From Arcobacter defluvii (GTDB lineage: Bacteria > Campylobacterota > Campylobacteria > Campylobacterales > Arcobacteraceae), in NCBI RefSeq assembly GCF_013201725.1, contig NZ_CP053835.1, positions 2,294,001-2,358,000 of the forward strand: a stretch of 64,000 nt of DNA, written 5' to 3'. Below are positions 35,361 to 45,180 of this stretch, one piece after another. The notes under the pieces were generated by a model, which worked only from the letters and a program-made list of their open reading frames with translations, was not told the origin of the DNA and searched no databases. The position numbers and the translations under genes were made by a program. The first letter of the stretch is position 1; each line of letters starts with the position of its first letter.

Positions 35361-35994
35361 AAAAATCCTTTAATAAAATCTCTTCTATATCTTTTATTGA
35401 TTTATCATTTAAACTTTTTGATGTTAAATAAGGTTTGATAAAAAAGTAAATATTCAGAGAACCTCTTCTTACATTTTTTCTTAAGTCATTTGATAAAAGA
35501 TTCCAATATGATAAATTATTTGTTGAAATTATCCAAGAATTACTCACTAAAAAATTCTTTTCATGCTCTTCAATATCTTTTATATAACCATATTTTATTT
35601 GATGATTTAATAGTTGTTTTATAAGTTTTATTTCATTTTTTAACTCATCTTCCATTATTTTTCTAAACTTTGGGAAAGAGATAAGTAATAAATTCATTTC
35701 TAAATGTAAAAATCTATAATTATAATCTGTTTCTAAATTATCTAATAAAAAATTCTTAAGTAAGAAAATTTCATCTTTTTCATAATTTAAATTTTTCATT
35801 TCTTTGAAAATAATATTCATATAATCAATAAATATTTCAATTAAAATTTCTTCTTTATTTTTAAAATAATAATACAAATTACCAATACTAATTCCTAATT
35901 TATCAGCTATATGCCGTGTTGAAGTGTTTAGACAACCTTTTTCATTAAAAAGATTTATAGAAGTTTCAATAATTTTTGATTTTGTAGTTTTCAA
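35353..35994 (-). CDS. TetR-family repressor of the RND operon
   Basis: A 213-residue protein. The N-terminal HTH (about 5-50) has IIETSINLFNEKG, TSTRHIADKLGISIGNLYYYFKNKEE (read in parts), and then an all-helical ligand domain ending in Lys/Asp-rich residues. It is the first gene of the efflux operon and is preceded by two 18-bp palindromes (36005-36042), its probable own operators. A substrate of the pump is the likely inducer. Confidence 0.88.
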   Translation of the reverse strand: MKTTKSKIIETSINLFNEKGCLNTSTRHIADKLGISIGNLYYYFKNKEEILIEIFIDYMNIIFKEMKNLNYEKDEIFLLKNFLLDNLETDYNYRFLHLEMNLLLISFPKFRKIMEDELKNEIKLIKQLLNHQIKYGYIKDIEEHEKNFLVSNSWIISTNNLSYWNLLSNDLRKNVRRGSLNIYFFIKPYLTSKSLNDKSIKDIEEILLKDFCE

Positions 35995-36004
35995 TTTTTA
36001 CCTT

Positions 36005-36042
36005 TTAGAACAATTGCTCTAATATTAGAACATTTGTTCTAA
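36005..36042. promoter_or_regulatory. Tandem TetR operator
   Basis: Two similar palindromes, TTAGAACAATTGCTCTAA (36005-36022) and TTAGAACATTTGTTCTAA (36025-36042), have centres 20 bp apart, about two helix turns. They lie 11-48 bases upstream of the TetR ATG. The half-site is TTAGAACA. This fits cooperative repressor binding on one DNA face. Confidence 0.7.
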
Positions 36043-36056
36043 ATTAAGACTTAAAA

Positions 36057-36082
36057 AAAAAGGTAGTAAAAACTACCTTTTT
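36057..36082. terminator. Rho-independent terminator downstream of the chemoreceptor
   Basis: AAAAAGGTAGT and ACTACCTTTTT pair around the loop AAAA. Reading the minus strand, the stem is followed by eight T, so it ends the chemoreceptor transcript (36090-37973). The T tract on the plus side is shorter. Confidence 0.75.
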
Positions 36083-36089
36083 AAAATTT

Positions 36090-37973
36090 TTATAAAACTT
36101 TAGCTTTTACTTCATCTTTACCAATAAATTCTTTATCATTTGCATTTTTTACAACTCTATTTGCTATTGTCAATGTACTTTGAGCAACATTTTTTGTTTG
36201 CATAGCAACATTTGCATTTTGTTGTGTTTGTTGATCAAGTTCTGTAACTGCACCATTTATTTGTTCAATTCCTGCAAGTTGTTCTTTTGATGAATTTTCT
36301 ATATCTTTTATTAAATCCATTGTTTTTAAAATGTTTTCATTAAGATTATTATAACCAAGAATCATTTTATCAGAGATTGCTTTTCCTTCATTTGCCTTAT
36401 TTGTAGCATTTTGTACTAAATCTTTTATTTCTTTTGCAGCTTCAGCACTTCTATTTGCTAAATTTCGCACTTCTTGTGCAACAACTGCAAAACCTTTTCC
36501 TGCTTCTCCTGCTGTTGCTGCTTCAACAGCTGCATTAAGTGATAAAATATTTGTTTGGAATGCAATTTGGTCTATTACAGTTATTGCTTCATTTATTGCA
36601 TTTACTTCTTTATCTATTTCATTCATAGCTTCTGTTGTTTCACTTGCTAAAGATTGACCTTCATTTGCAGATGATGTTAAATCATTTGCATATCTTGACA
36701 TCTCAATAACTTTATCATTATTACTAGCAATATTTGAAGTTATTTCTTCTAAGGCTGCTGCTGTTTCTTCAAGACTTGCAGCTGCTTGAGTTGAAGAAGA
36801 ACTTAATGTTTCAACATTTGACATCAAAATATTTGAACTATTTTGTAAAGTTAATCCATTTGATTTGTTTTCAACTAACATATCATTTATCAATTTTGTT
36901 ACATTATTTAAAGCCAAAGGAATTTTTCCATTATCATTATCTATAGAATTTCTAAAATCTAATTTTCCAAAACTATCTAAAATTTCTAAAATTTTGTTTG
37001 TATCTTTTCCAACAATTTCATTTAATTTTTCAAGCATTAGATTCATACTATTTCGTAATTTTTCAAGATTTTCAGATTCAACTTTATTTTCTAATCGTTT
37101 TGTTAAACTTCCTTTATTTACCTCAACTACAACTTTTCCAACTTCTTGTAAAAACTTCTCATCACTTTCTATAATGTTTTTAGTTTTTATTATATTTTCA
37201 TTTATGATTTTAGACATTTTTCCAAACTCATCTTTTACACTATCATCTAAAGTTTCTACAGTGTTTGTTTCTTTATTTAGATAAGTAAAAAATGACAATA
37301 ATCCCGATTGGAAAATATTAATTGAATTTGAAATTCGAGTAACTAAAATAGCAAAAATCACTAAATTTACTATTATGATTATAAGTCCTAAAATAACTAG
37401 ATTTTTTTGAGTAAAGTCTATTGTTTTTTCTATTTCTATAGATTTCTCACTATTGATTTTAAAATTTAAATCAATCCATTTTGCTAGTTTTGTAGTTAAT
37501 TTTTCAGCAAAAGGATCAAGTTCTTCCATGATTTTATTTCCCTCAGAAGGACCAAATTTTACATATGTATTCGCCATTTTAAAGCCTACTTCGTAAAATT
37601 TATTAAAATCATTTTTGAACTCGTTTAAATCTTTTACTAAAATTTCATCTTTATTTTTATATTCAGCTATCATTTTATCTAGCAATTCATTTGCTTTTAA
37701 AGAATAATCTTTTGCTATATTAAATCCATCATCAAATCCTTCTGCTCCTCTTGTAGCAGAAACATCTGTAAGCCATTGTTGCACTTGAGTTACATCTTTT
37801 TGTAATTCTAAAAAATTAAATACCGTAGGTAAAATCTCTTTTTCTTTCTCTTTTACTCTATTTTCAACAGAAGATAATAAAAAGATATTAACTACTAAAT
37901 TAAGCAAAGAAATTAGAACTATTAAAATCCCAGATAAAACTAATATTTTCTTAATAGAAAAATTTTTGAACAT
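36090..37973 (-). CDS. Methyl-accepting chemotaxis protein
   Basis: A 627-residue receptor. A first membrane helix lies at about 12-33. The periplasmic helical domain (about 34-185) has the signature [20 protein letters not shown], which recurs in sensor proteins of several anaerobes and microaerobes; its ligand is unknown to me. A second helix (about 190-212), HAMP-like segments and the signalling tip [20 protein letters not shown] follow. The C-terminus ends in VKAKVL, without the CheR pentapeptide seen in the receptor at 3912-5867. It is a single-gene unit with its own terminator. Confidence 0.88.
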   Translation of the reverse strand: MFKNFSIKKILVLSGILIVLISLLNLVVNIFLLSSVENRVKEKEKEILPTVFNFLELQKDVTQVQQWLTDVSATRGAEGFDDGFNIAKDYSLKANELLDKMIAEYKNKDEILVKDLNEFKNDFNKFYEVGFKMANTYVKFGPSEGNKIMEELDPFAEKLTTKLAKWIDLNFKINSEKSIEIEKTIDFTQKNLVILGLIIIIVNLVIFAILVTRISNSINIFQSGLLSFFTYLNKETNTVETLDDSVKDEFGKMSKIINENIIKTKNIIESDEKFLQEVGKVVVEVNKGSLTKRLENKVESENLEKLRNSMNLMLEKLNEIVGKDTNKILEILDSFGKLDFRNSIDNDNGKIPLALNNVTKLINDMLVENKSNGLTLQNSSNILMSNVETLSSSSTQAAASLEETAAALEEITSNIASNNDKVIEMSRYANDLTSSANEGQSLASETTEAMNEIDKEVNAINEAITVIDQIAFQTNILSLNAAVEAATAGEAGKGFAVVAQEVRNLANRSAEAAKEIKDLVQNATNKANEGKAISDKMILGYNNLNENILKTMDLIKDIENSSKEQLAGIEQINGAVTELDQQTQQNANVAMQTKNVAQSTLTIANRVVKNANDKEFIGKDEVKAKVL

Positions 37974-38035
37974 AAAACCCCTTAAGAGCGAAATAAGGGC
38001 GGAAGACTATAATAATTTTTCTTAATATTTTATTA

Positions 38036-38740
38036 TTATCTTGGATATGAACAATTATTTATATCTATACAGATACCATTTATGTACTCTGGACAATCTG
38101 TTGCTAGCCAAACTATAGCTTTTGCAACCTCTTCAGGTTCTGCAAATCTTCCTGTTGCAACTGTTTTTTTAAACTCTGCTTTTCTCTCTTCACTATTATC
38201 TTTTTGCATATCAGTTTCAGTTGGACTTGGAGCCACACAATTTACAGTTATCCCATATGCACCTAAAAGTTTTCCATAAATTTTTGTAGCATTTATAAGC
38301 CCTGCTTTTGCTATTCCATACCAAACATCTGGATGTCCAATTTGCCCAGCAATTGACGCTGTATTTACGATTCTTCCATATTTTTGTTTTTTCATATGTT
38401 CACTAAAAATATTTATCAACTCAACAGGAGTATATAAATCAACATTCATTATATGTTCGCGTGCTTCTTTTGGGTAGTTATTATAAGAATACTTTGGTTG
38501 CATATATCCTGCATTATTTATTAAAATATCTATATTTCCTACAGTTTTTGATAACTCTTTTAAACCATCAACATCTGATAAATCATATTCAATACAAGTT
38601 ACCTTTTCAACACCTACTAAAGGACAATTTACAAAATCTCTGGCAACAATAATTATTTCATATCCAAACTCTAACATTGCTCTTGAAACTGCTAATCCAA
38701 TTCCTTTATTTCCACCTGTAATTAATACTCTTTTTGACAT
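38036..38740 (-). CDS. Short-chain dehydrogenase/reductase
   Basis: A 234-residue SDR with TGGNKGIG at 7-14, NNAGYM near 80, the catalytic Tyr/Lys pair in WYGIAKAG near 140, and APSPTETDM. It resembles FabG-type NADP reductases. The Shine-Dalgarno is GGAGAG. It is divergent from a Cache-domain kinase. The substrate is unknown. Confidence 0.83.
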   Translation of the reverse strand: MSKRVLITGGNKGIGLAVSRAMLEFGYEIIIVARDFVNCPLVGVEKVTCIEYDLSDVDGLKELSKTVGNIDILINNAGYMQPKYSYNNYPKEAREHIMNVDLYTPVELINIFSEHMKKQKYGRIVNTASIAGQIGHPDVWYGIAKAGLINATKIYGKLLGAYGITVNCVAPSPTETDMQKDNSEERKAEFKKTVATGRFAEPEEVAKAIVWLATDCPEYINGICIDINNCSYPR

Positions 38741-38839
38741 TCTCTCTCCTTTAACTTATAATATCAAAACCATTGACCTTGGTCATTTTATTAAAATTTA
38801 AATTTTGTTAGAATAAATCTATCAACAAATAGGAAAAAA

Positions 38840-40732
38840 ATGATTTATAAAAATGAGAAATCTCTTATAAATATCATAAAATATACTCCCATAATATTTA
38901 TTATATCCCTTTCTTTACTAATCTCAATTTTTCTATATTTTGAAAAACAAGATGAATTAGAAAAAGAGAAAATATTTTTAAAAAATGAATTTCTAAAAAG
39001 AAATCAAGATTTTGTAAAAACTGAAGTTGAAAATTTATATGATTTAATTATCCGAACGCAAGAGAAAACAGAAGAAAAATTAAAAAGAAATATTAGAGAA
39101 AGAGTTCTTGAAGCCAATAATATAGCAACAAGAATTTATAATGAAAATAAAGATACTAAAACTAAAGATGAAATAATCAAAATGATAAAAGATGCGTTAG
39201 TTGATATAAGATTCAACGATGGTCGAGGTTATATTTTTATCTATACTTTTGATTATGAATGTATTTTACTTCCTATAAATAGGGAAAATGAAGGAAAATT
39301 TGTTTATAACTTTCAAGATACAAAAGGTATGTTTTTAGCAAGAGAAATTGTAAAAAGCCTCCAAGATAGAGATGAAGCATTTTTATCTTGGTATTATGCA
39401 AAACCTAATGATTTAACTAAAAAAGATTTCAAAAAGATTGGTTTTAATGTACATTTTAAACCATATGATTGGTTTATTGGAAGTGGAGAATATGTAACTG
39501 ATTTTGAAGAAAATATGAAAAATGAGATTTTAGAATATATCTCAAAATTAAAAACAAATGAAAATGACTACTTTTTTATTTTAGATTACGATAAAAAAAC
39601 ACTTTTTCAAAAAGTTGATAATTTAATTGATAGAACTTTTCAGAAAATAGATTCTAATAAAGAGAGAACTTTATTTAATGATATTTGGAATATATCAAAA
39701 GATGGTGGAGGTTTTCTCACATATGATTACCAAATAACAGATAAGGAAATGCCTCTTACAAAAACAAGTTATGTAAAAGGATTATTTAGCTGGAAATGGA
39801 TTTTGGGAAAAGGTTTTTTTCATAATCATATGAATCAAATTATTGAAGAAAAAAGTTTAGAATTAAATGAAAAATTTAACAAAAAAATAAAAAATATTTT
39901 TATAATCACTTTTATTCTTACTCTTATTTTATTAACTATTTCTCTATATATATCAAAAAGATTAGAAAAAAAATTTTTAAACTATAAACTTGAGTTAAAA
40001 AAACAACAACATATTCTTTCTCAACAATCAAAAATGGCTGCGATGGGAGAAATGCTTGGAAATATCGCTCATCAATGGAGACAACCTCTTTCTCTTATAA
40101 CAACAGCAGCAACAAGAATGAAACTTCAAAAAGAGTTAGAAAATTTAGATGATGTATCATTTAATGAATCAATAGAAAACATAACTAATTCTGCTTTATA
40201 CTTATCAAAAACAATTGATGATTTTAGAAACTTTTTTAAATCTGATAAAGAAGAGACATATTTTAGTATTGAAGAATCATTTGAAAAAGCTTTTAAATTA
40301 CTTAGTGCCCAATTTAAAAATCACGAGATTTCATTTATAAATAAAATTGAGGATTTCAAAATTTATGGGTATGAAAGTGAATTTATTCAAGCACTTATAA
40401 ATATCTTAAACAATTCAAAAGATGCGCTTTTAGAAAAAGATTACCCTAAATTAATTTTTATAAATAGTTATATTGAAAATAACAAATCAATAATAAAAAT
40501 AAAAGATAATGCAGGTGGAATAAAAGAAGAGATTATAGATAAAGTTTGTGAACCCTATTTTACTACAAAACATCAGGCAAAAGGGACGGGAATTGGTCTT
40601 TATATGACAGAAGAGATAATTTCAAAACATATGAATGGAAGTCTAAAAATAAATAATACGAAAATAAATTATGGAAATATTGATTATTTAGGACTTGAAA
40701 TCACTATAGAATTAAATGCAGAAAAAAGTTAA
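38840..40732 (+). CDS. Cache-domain sensor histidine kinase
   Basis: A 630-residue membrane kinase. A membrane helix lies at about 12-33. The periplasmic part (about 35-335) contains Cache modules with GRGYIFIYTFDYE and WFIGSGEYV, then a second helix at about 345-370. The H-box is IAHQWRQPLSLITT (His near 410), followed by NNSKDAL, DNAGGIKEE and GTGIGLYM. Cache sensors often bind amino or carboxylic acids. No regulator gene is adjacent, so the partner is unknown. Confidence 0.87.
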   Translation: MIYKNEKSLINIIKYTPIIFIISLSLLISIFLYFEKQDELEKEKIFLKNEFLKRNQDFVKTEVENLYDLIIRTQEKTEEKLKRNIRERVLEANNIATRIYNENKDTKTKDEIIKMIKDALVDIRFNDGRGYIFIYTFDYECILLPINRENEGKFVYNFQDTKGMFLAREIVKSLQDRDEAFLSWYYAKPNDLTKKDFKKIGFNVHFKPYDWFIGSGEYVTDFEENMKNEILEYISKLKTNENDYFFILDYDKKTLFQKVDNLIDRTFQKIDSNKERTLFNDIWNISKDGGGFLTYDYQITDKEMPLTKTSYVKGLFSWKWILGKGFFHNHMNQIIEEKSLELNEKFNKKIKNIFIITFILTLILLTISLYISKRLEKKFLNYKLELKKQQHILSQQSKMAAMGEMLGNIAHQWRQPLSLITTAATRMKLQKELENLDDVSFNESIENITNSALYLSKTIDDFRNFFKSDKEETYFSIEESFEKAFKLLSAQFKNHEISFINKIEDFKIYGYESEFIQALINILNNSKDALLEKDYPKLIFINSYIENNKSIIKIKDNAGGIKEEIIDKVCEPYFTTKHQAKGTGIGLYMTEEIISKHMNGSLKINNTKINYGNIDYLGLEITIELNAEKS

Positions 40733-40799
40733 CCTTTTATTTTCTGCATTATTTATATTTTTTAGTTGATAATATTAAAAATAACTTCTTTTAACTCTT

Positions 40800-41921
40800 C
40801 TATTTATCTAATAAATATTCGTATTTTTTATCAGTTAGTAACTTCATAAATGCAACTAATGCTTCAATTTTTCTATCATTTAGCGCATTTGCTCTTAACT
40901 CTTTTATTGAAATAGTATCTTTAACTTCAGGTTCATCCCAAGGTTTCCCAGTTTCAAGATTTATAGTTCTTTCTTTATTATTATATTTATCATAAAATTC
41001 TACAACTGTTTTTAAATCTTTAAATACTCCATTATGCATATAAGGAGCTGTTACAGCTACATTTCTAAGTGTTGGAACTTTATATTTTCCTTTTTGGTTT
41101 GTATCAGTTACATTTGGATTAGCTAATAAACCTTCATCGATAACTTTTACTCCATTTTTAGCTCTTACTTCTTTATTTTCAGGAGTTCCAATATTATGAT
41201 ACTCATAATTTGTAAATGTTTCGCCAGCTTTATCTTCACCTTTTAGAACATGACAATTTGCACATGAATTATTGTTATTTGAGAAAAATATTGATTTACC
41301 CAAATCTTCAAGTGGAGTTAAATCATATTCACCTTTTAAATATCTATCATATTTAGAATCAAAAGGAGAAAACTCTTCAGTTCTTTCAAATGAAGCAATT
41401 GCTATAGTCATCGCATCATAAGCTTTATTTTCATCTTCAAATATATCTTTACCAAAAATATTTTTAAATGAATCAACATACAAACTATTCTCTTTTATTC
41501 TGTCAACTATCTCTTTTTTACTTGCCATTCCCATTTCTATTGGATTTAATGGTGGACCACCTGCTTGTTCTTCTAAAGTTGCAGCTCTTCCATCCCAAAA
41601 CTGTCCACCAACATATTTTTGTTTTTTCTCATCAAAATGAAATTTTGGAGAAAATTTTGCATAAGATGCAGTTGGTGCTTTTCTATCCCCTAATGATTTA
41701 CCATCATCACCTAAAGAAACCATTTTATTTACACCATTATCTCTATCATCAATAAATCCACTATTTGGATTATGACATGTAGCACAACTTTGTGTTCTAT
41801 TATGTGATAAATTCACATCAAAATATAAAACCTGTCCTAAAGCCTCTTTTGATAAGACATCATTAGCATTTAGACTTGAAAAACTTAAAAACATCAAAAT
41901 TAGTAAACTTGATTTTTTCAC
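40800..41921 (-). CDS. Di-heme cytochrome c peroxidase / MauG family protein
   Basis: A 373-residue periplasmic protein with a signal peptide (1-19) and two c-heme sites, SCATCHNPNSG near 47 and SCANCHVLKGED near 218. LRNVAVTAPYMHNG near 285 and the GGQFWDGRA region are shared by CcpA and MauG enzymes. It may reduce peroxide or catalyse an oxidative modification. It is the last gene of the Fur-box operon and overlaps the desaturase gene by 59 bases. Confidence 0.87.
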   Translation of the reverse strand: MKKSSLLILMFLSFSSLNANDVLSKEALGQVLYFDVNLSHNRTQSCATCHNPNSGFIDDRDNGVNKMVSLGDDGKSLGDRKAPTASYAKFSPKFHFDEKKQKYVGGQFWDGRAATLEEQAGGPPLNPIEMGMASKKEIVDRIKENSLYVDSFKNIFGKDIFEDENKAYDAMTIAIASFERTEEFSPFDSKYDRYLKGEYDLTPLEDLGKSIFFSNNNNSCANCHVLKGEDKAGETFTNYEYHNIGTPENKEVRAKNGVKVIDEGLLANPNVTDTNQKGKYKVPTLRNVAVTAPYMHNGVFKDLKTVVEFYDKYNNKERTINLETGKPWDEPEVKDTISIKELRANALNDRKIEALVAFMKLLTDKKYEYLLDK

Positions 41922-42825
41922 TAAATCCCCCTTTTTTTAATAAATTATAAAATGGTGTTAAAATTAAATCTTTTAAAGATAAATAATCTTTCATTTGCTC
42001 AACTCTTAGACCAAATTTTAGAATTTTTACTTCTCTTGATAAACAAAGTGAGCCAAAAATTCTATCCCAAATAGCTATGTAACCACCGTAATTTTTATTA
42101 AAATGTTTTTTATCATGGTGAATTTGATGCTGTTTTGGAGAAAGTAACCACTTCTCTAAAAAACTTCCATAAGAAAATGGAATATGCGAGTGTCTAAGAT
42201 TTGAGCCAAATAATGAAAATATAAATAAAACTATATTAACTCCAAAAACCATATAAATATCTATTTTTGCTCCAAATAGATATATAAAAACTCCTGTTAC
42301 TACTCCCACACTTAAAGAGTATCTAAGTCCAAATAAAAAATTTTCAACTGGATGAACCCTATAAAATGTTATAGGGGTTAAAACTTTTGCACTATGATGA
42401 ACTTTGTGAAATTCCCAAAGAAATGGGATAGTATGCAAAAATCTATGTAACCAATATCTTGAAAAATCACTTACAATAAATATACACATTGTATACATTA
42501 AAACTATTTGTTTATATGAAAATAATTCATTTTCATAATAATCAAAATATAAATACAACTCTTTATTTACAAATAAAGCAACACTTTTTGCACTTATAAT
42601 AAATGGAATCAATAAAAAAATATTTATAAAATATGATAAAAAAAAATAGTAATAATCTAACTTTGCACTTGGGTGTAACCAAAGTTTTGAAGAAGTGATT
42701 ACTCTCGTATTTTTTTTTGTAATATAAAAATAAATCATTGCAAGTACCATTGAACTAATAATATAAACCCAAAAAAGTCTTTTACTTGGGTTTATTAAAT
42801 ATTCAAGTGCAAAAAAATCATTCAC
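41863..42825 (-). CDS. Sterol desaturase / fatty acid hydroxylase family membrane enzyme
   Basis: A 320-residue membrane protein with about five helices and the full di-iron His boxes: HRFLH, HKVHHS, and HQIHHD. The family inserts oxygen into lipid-like substrates. The substrate here is unknown. Its last 59 bases overlap the start of the peroxidase gene, and it follows the second imelysin gene after 4 bases, so it belongs to the iron-regulated operon. An iron-dependent oxygenase in an iron-starvation operon is unexpected. Confidence 0.82.
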   Translation of the reverse strand: MNDFFALEYLINPSKRLFWVYIISSMVLAMIYFYITKKNTRVITSSKLWLHPSAKLDYYYFFLSYFINIFLLIPFIISAKSVALFVNKELYLYFDYYENELFSYKQIVLMYTMCIFIVSDFSRYWLHRFLHTIPFLWEFHKVHHSAKVLTPITFYRVHPVENFLFGLRYSLSVGVVTGVFIYLFGAKIDIYMVFGVNIVLFIFSLFGSNLRHSHIPFSYGSFLEKWLLSPKQHQIHHDKKHFNKNYGGYIAIWDRIFGSLCLSREVKILKFGLRVEQMKDYLSLKDLILTPFYNLLKKGGFSEKIKFTNFDVFKFFKSKC

Positions 42826-42829
42826 TTAA

Positions 42830-43777
42830 TTAATCTCCATCAGCATCTAAAACATTTGGACTTAAACCTAGTTTTTCAATTAAAGATAAATAATAAGCAT
42901 TATGTAATTCTCTTAAACTTGTAAATAAATCTTTTGCATTTGAAAAATCATCTTTTTTCAATTTTGATAAATTTACTTTTGCTTCATTGATTTTATTTAA
43001 AGCAGTTTCTAACTCTTTTTGAGCATTTAAATTTTTAGCTATATTTGAAAAACTGTAATATTTTTTTTCTTCTAAAACTTCTTTTTGTGCATCTAAAATT
43101 GCATCTATAGCTGCAAATGAATTTTGACTTAAAAAATACTCTGCTCTATTATTTTTAGGATCATTTTTAAATTTCGATGATAATCCAGCAGGATTACCAA
43201 CTCTCCACTCTTTTAGTCTATATGAACTTGCTATTAAAGTATTTATAATTATTGCATTTTCAAGTTTTTCATCTTTTGGTTTTGAAGTTAAATACTCTTC
43301 ATAAACACCTTTAATTTCTTCTAAATAAGAAATTAAAGAATCAATAATTACTTTTGCTAACTCTTTTTCTCTTAAAGTCAACTCTTTATCATTATATAAA
43401 ACATATTCCAAAGCATTTACAGTCTTAAAAGAGTTTTTAAATAGAGCTTTTTTGGGCTCATCTTTCCCATCAATTACCCTTTGCATTTGAGAATTTAAAT
43501 CTTCTTTTAGATTATTAAAAACATCCATAAATCTTGGTGTATCTAAATAATCATCATCAATCTCTCCTGCAAAATAGATTGCTTCAACTTTTTTCCAATC
43601 TTTTATAAAATTCGTAAAATTTTTATCATTAATATCTTCTTTTAAAATTTTTGCATCTTTAATTGCTATTTCAACATTTGGAATAGATACATTTTTAACT
43701 ATATTTAAAAGTGCTCTATCTTGAGCAAAAATCATTGATGCAGAAAAAAACATCAAAAGTAAAACTTTTTTTATCAT
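42830..43777 (-). CDS. Imelysin-like periplasmic protein (second copy)
   Basis: A 315-residue exported protein (signal peptide 1-18) of all-helical imelysin/EfeO-like type, with an early acidic segment and AYYLSLIEKLGLSPN near the end. Where active imelysins have GxHxxE, this one has TVNALEYVLYND, so the His is replaced. It may bind a partner or iron differently from the first copy. It begins at the stop of the di-heme gene (43777 shared). Confidence 0.75.
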   Translation of the reverse strand: MIKKVLLLMFFSASMIFAQDRALLNIVKNVSIPNVEIAIKDAKILKEDINDKNFTNFIKDWKKVEAIYFAGEIDDDYLDTPRFMDVFNNLKEDLNSQMQRVIDGKDEPKKALFKNSFKTVNALEYVLYNDKELTLREKELAKVIIDSLISYLEEIKGVYEEYLTSKPKDEKLENAIIINTLIASSYRLKEWRVGNPAGLSSKFKNDPKNNRAEYFLSQNSFAAIDAILDAQKEVLEEKKYYSFSNIAKNLNAQKELETALNKINEAKVNLSKLKKDDFSNAKDLFTSLRELHNAYYLSLIEKLGLSPNVLDADGD

Positions 43778-45180
43778 TATAATTCCTCTAAAAATTTAAT
43801 CAATTTTTCTCTTTGTTCTTTTGGTAAATTCATATAGTTTTCTTTACTATTTTGAGCTTCACCACCATGCCATAAAATGGCTTCTTGAAAACTTCTTGCT
43901 CTTCCATCATGTAAAAGTCTTGGTTTTTCTTTATTTATTTTTTCGTGAAGTGCCAATCCCCATAAAGGTGCAGTTCGCCACTCATTACCGTTTGCCATAA
44001 ATTCAACTCTTCCATCTGCTAAATCTTTACCCATATCATGAAGTAAAAAATCTGAAAAAGGAGATATTTTGAAACCTTTTTTTGTATTAAAACTACTTAT
44101 ATGACATTTCGAACATGAAATAGCTTCAAATAAAGATAATCCCTCTTCATATTCTTTTGTTTTTTTAGCTTCATAAGTTTTAATATTTTTTAAATAATAT
44201 GTTACAGCATCCAATCTATCATCAGGTAAATCTATCATATCTCTTGGTTTTGGTGCTTCATTACACTCTTTTTGATATTTTGTACAATTTCCATCAGGGA
44301 ATATTGTAGTTGTTAACCCCATGTCATTTGAAGCTGCACCTGCCACTTGCTCTTTTAAAAAGCCAACGCTTGCTTTCCAAGTATAAATTCCAAGTTCATT
44401 TTTTTTTGTAATATTTGAATAGACAAAATTTGCACGTCCCGAAATACCATCATTATTTGAATCATTTTCATCAACATTTGCCAATATATCTTCATGTGAA
44501 ATCAAACTTATTAATCCCATTCCATTCAAACTTGGAGCAATTCGATAAGAGATATTTACATCTTTATTTAATTCTCCATAATTCAAATTTTCTAAATTAT
44601 ATTTTGGTTTTAATAAGATTTGTTTTTCTCCATCTGGAAAAACTATTCTAATCTCTTCAAAATCTATCTTGATTTTTCCTTCATAATCAACTCCAAAAAT
44701 TCCATTTATTGAAAGTTGATTTCCATAAACTGGCTCAGGTACAAAACCTTTATATATTAAATATTCTTTATGTTCATCACTATCATTTGATTTTATTGAT
44801 AATCTTGCAAGTAAAGATCTTGAAGATAAATTTTCATCTGCAAAAAGAGTTCCTCTACCATTTTTTGGATGACAACTAACACAAGTGTTTGCATTAAAAA
44901 GTGGACCTAATCCATCACGTGCAGTTGTTACACTTGGAGCTTCAACCCAAGGAATAGAAAAAAAACTTCTACCTAAAATAAATTTATCATACTCTTTGTC
45001 ATTTAGATTATTAATAGGCTTTAATAATAATGAACTATTTTTATCATTTGATAAAAAATTACCACTATTATTAACTGCAAAAAGCCCTGTAGCAAATATT
45101 ACTACAAGGCTTTTTATTAAAATAGTTCTTTTCAAAAATGAAAAATTAAATTTTTGTTTCTTCTGGATCAGTAACATCAT
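43777..45180 (-). CDS. Di-heme DUF1111 protein (thiol oxidoreductase-like)
   Basis: Up to 467 residues, with two c-heme sites: TCVSCHPKNGRGT near 99 and SCSKCHISSF near 350. LRHDG-like RLLHDGRARSFQEAI lies near 420. The annotated frame opens at ATG 45180, inside the end of the preceding gene. A TTG at 45132 would give MKRTILIKSLVVIFATG, a better signal peptide, but neither start has a clear Shine-Dalgarno. DUF1111 proteins lie next to imelysin genes in several iron-regulated loci. It probably moves electrons in the periplasm, and the true start is uncertain. Confidence 0.8.
   Translation of the reverse strand: MMLLIQKKQKFNFSFLKRTILIKSLVVIFATGLFAVNNSGNFLSNDKNSSLLLKPINNLNDKEYDKFILGRSFFSIPWVEAPSVTTARDGLGPLFNANTCVSCHPKNGRGTLFADENLSSRSLLARLSIKSNDSDEHKEYLIYKGFVPEPVYGNQLSINGIFGVDYEGKIKIDFEEIRIVFPDGEKQILLKPKYNLENLNYGELNKDVNISYRIAPSLNGMGLISLISHEDILANVDENDSNNDGISGRANFVYSNITKKNELGIYTWKASVGFLKEQVAGAASNDMGLTTTIFPDGNCTKYQKECNEAPKPRDMIDLPDDRLDAVTYYLKNIKTYEAKKTKEYEEGLSLFEAISCSKCHISSFNTKKGFKISPFSDFLLHDMGKDLADGRVEFMANGNEWRTAPLWGLALHEKINKEKPRLLHDGRARSFQEAILWHGGEAQNSKENYMNLPKEQREKLIKFLEEL

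Noticed and set aside
36734-37284. Two plus-strand frames inside the minus-strand chemoreceptor
   Set aside because: They overlap a clear MCP gene and show only Leu/Phe-rich low-complexity sequence.
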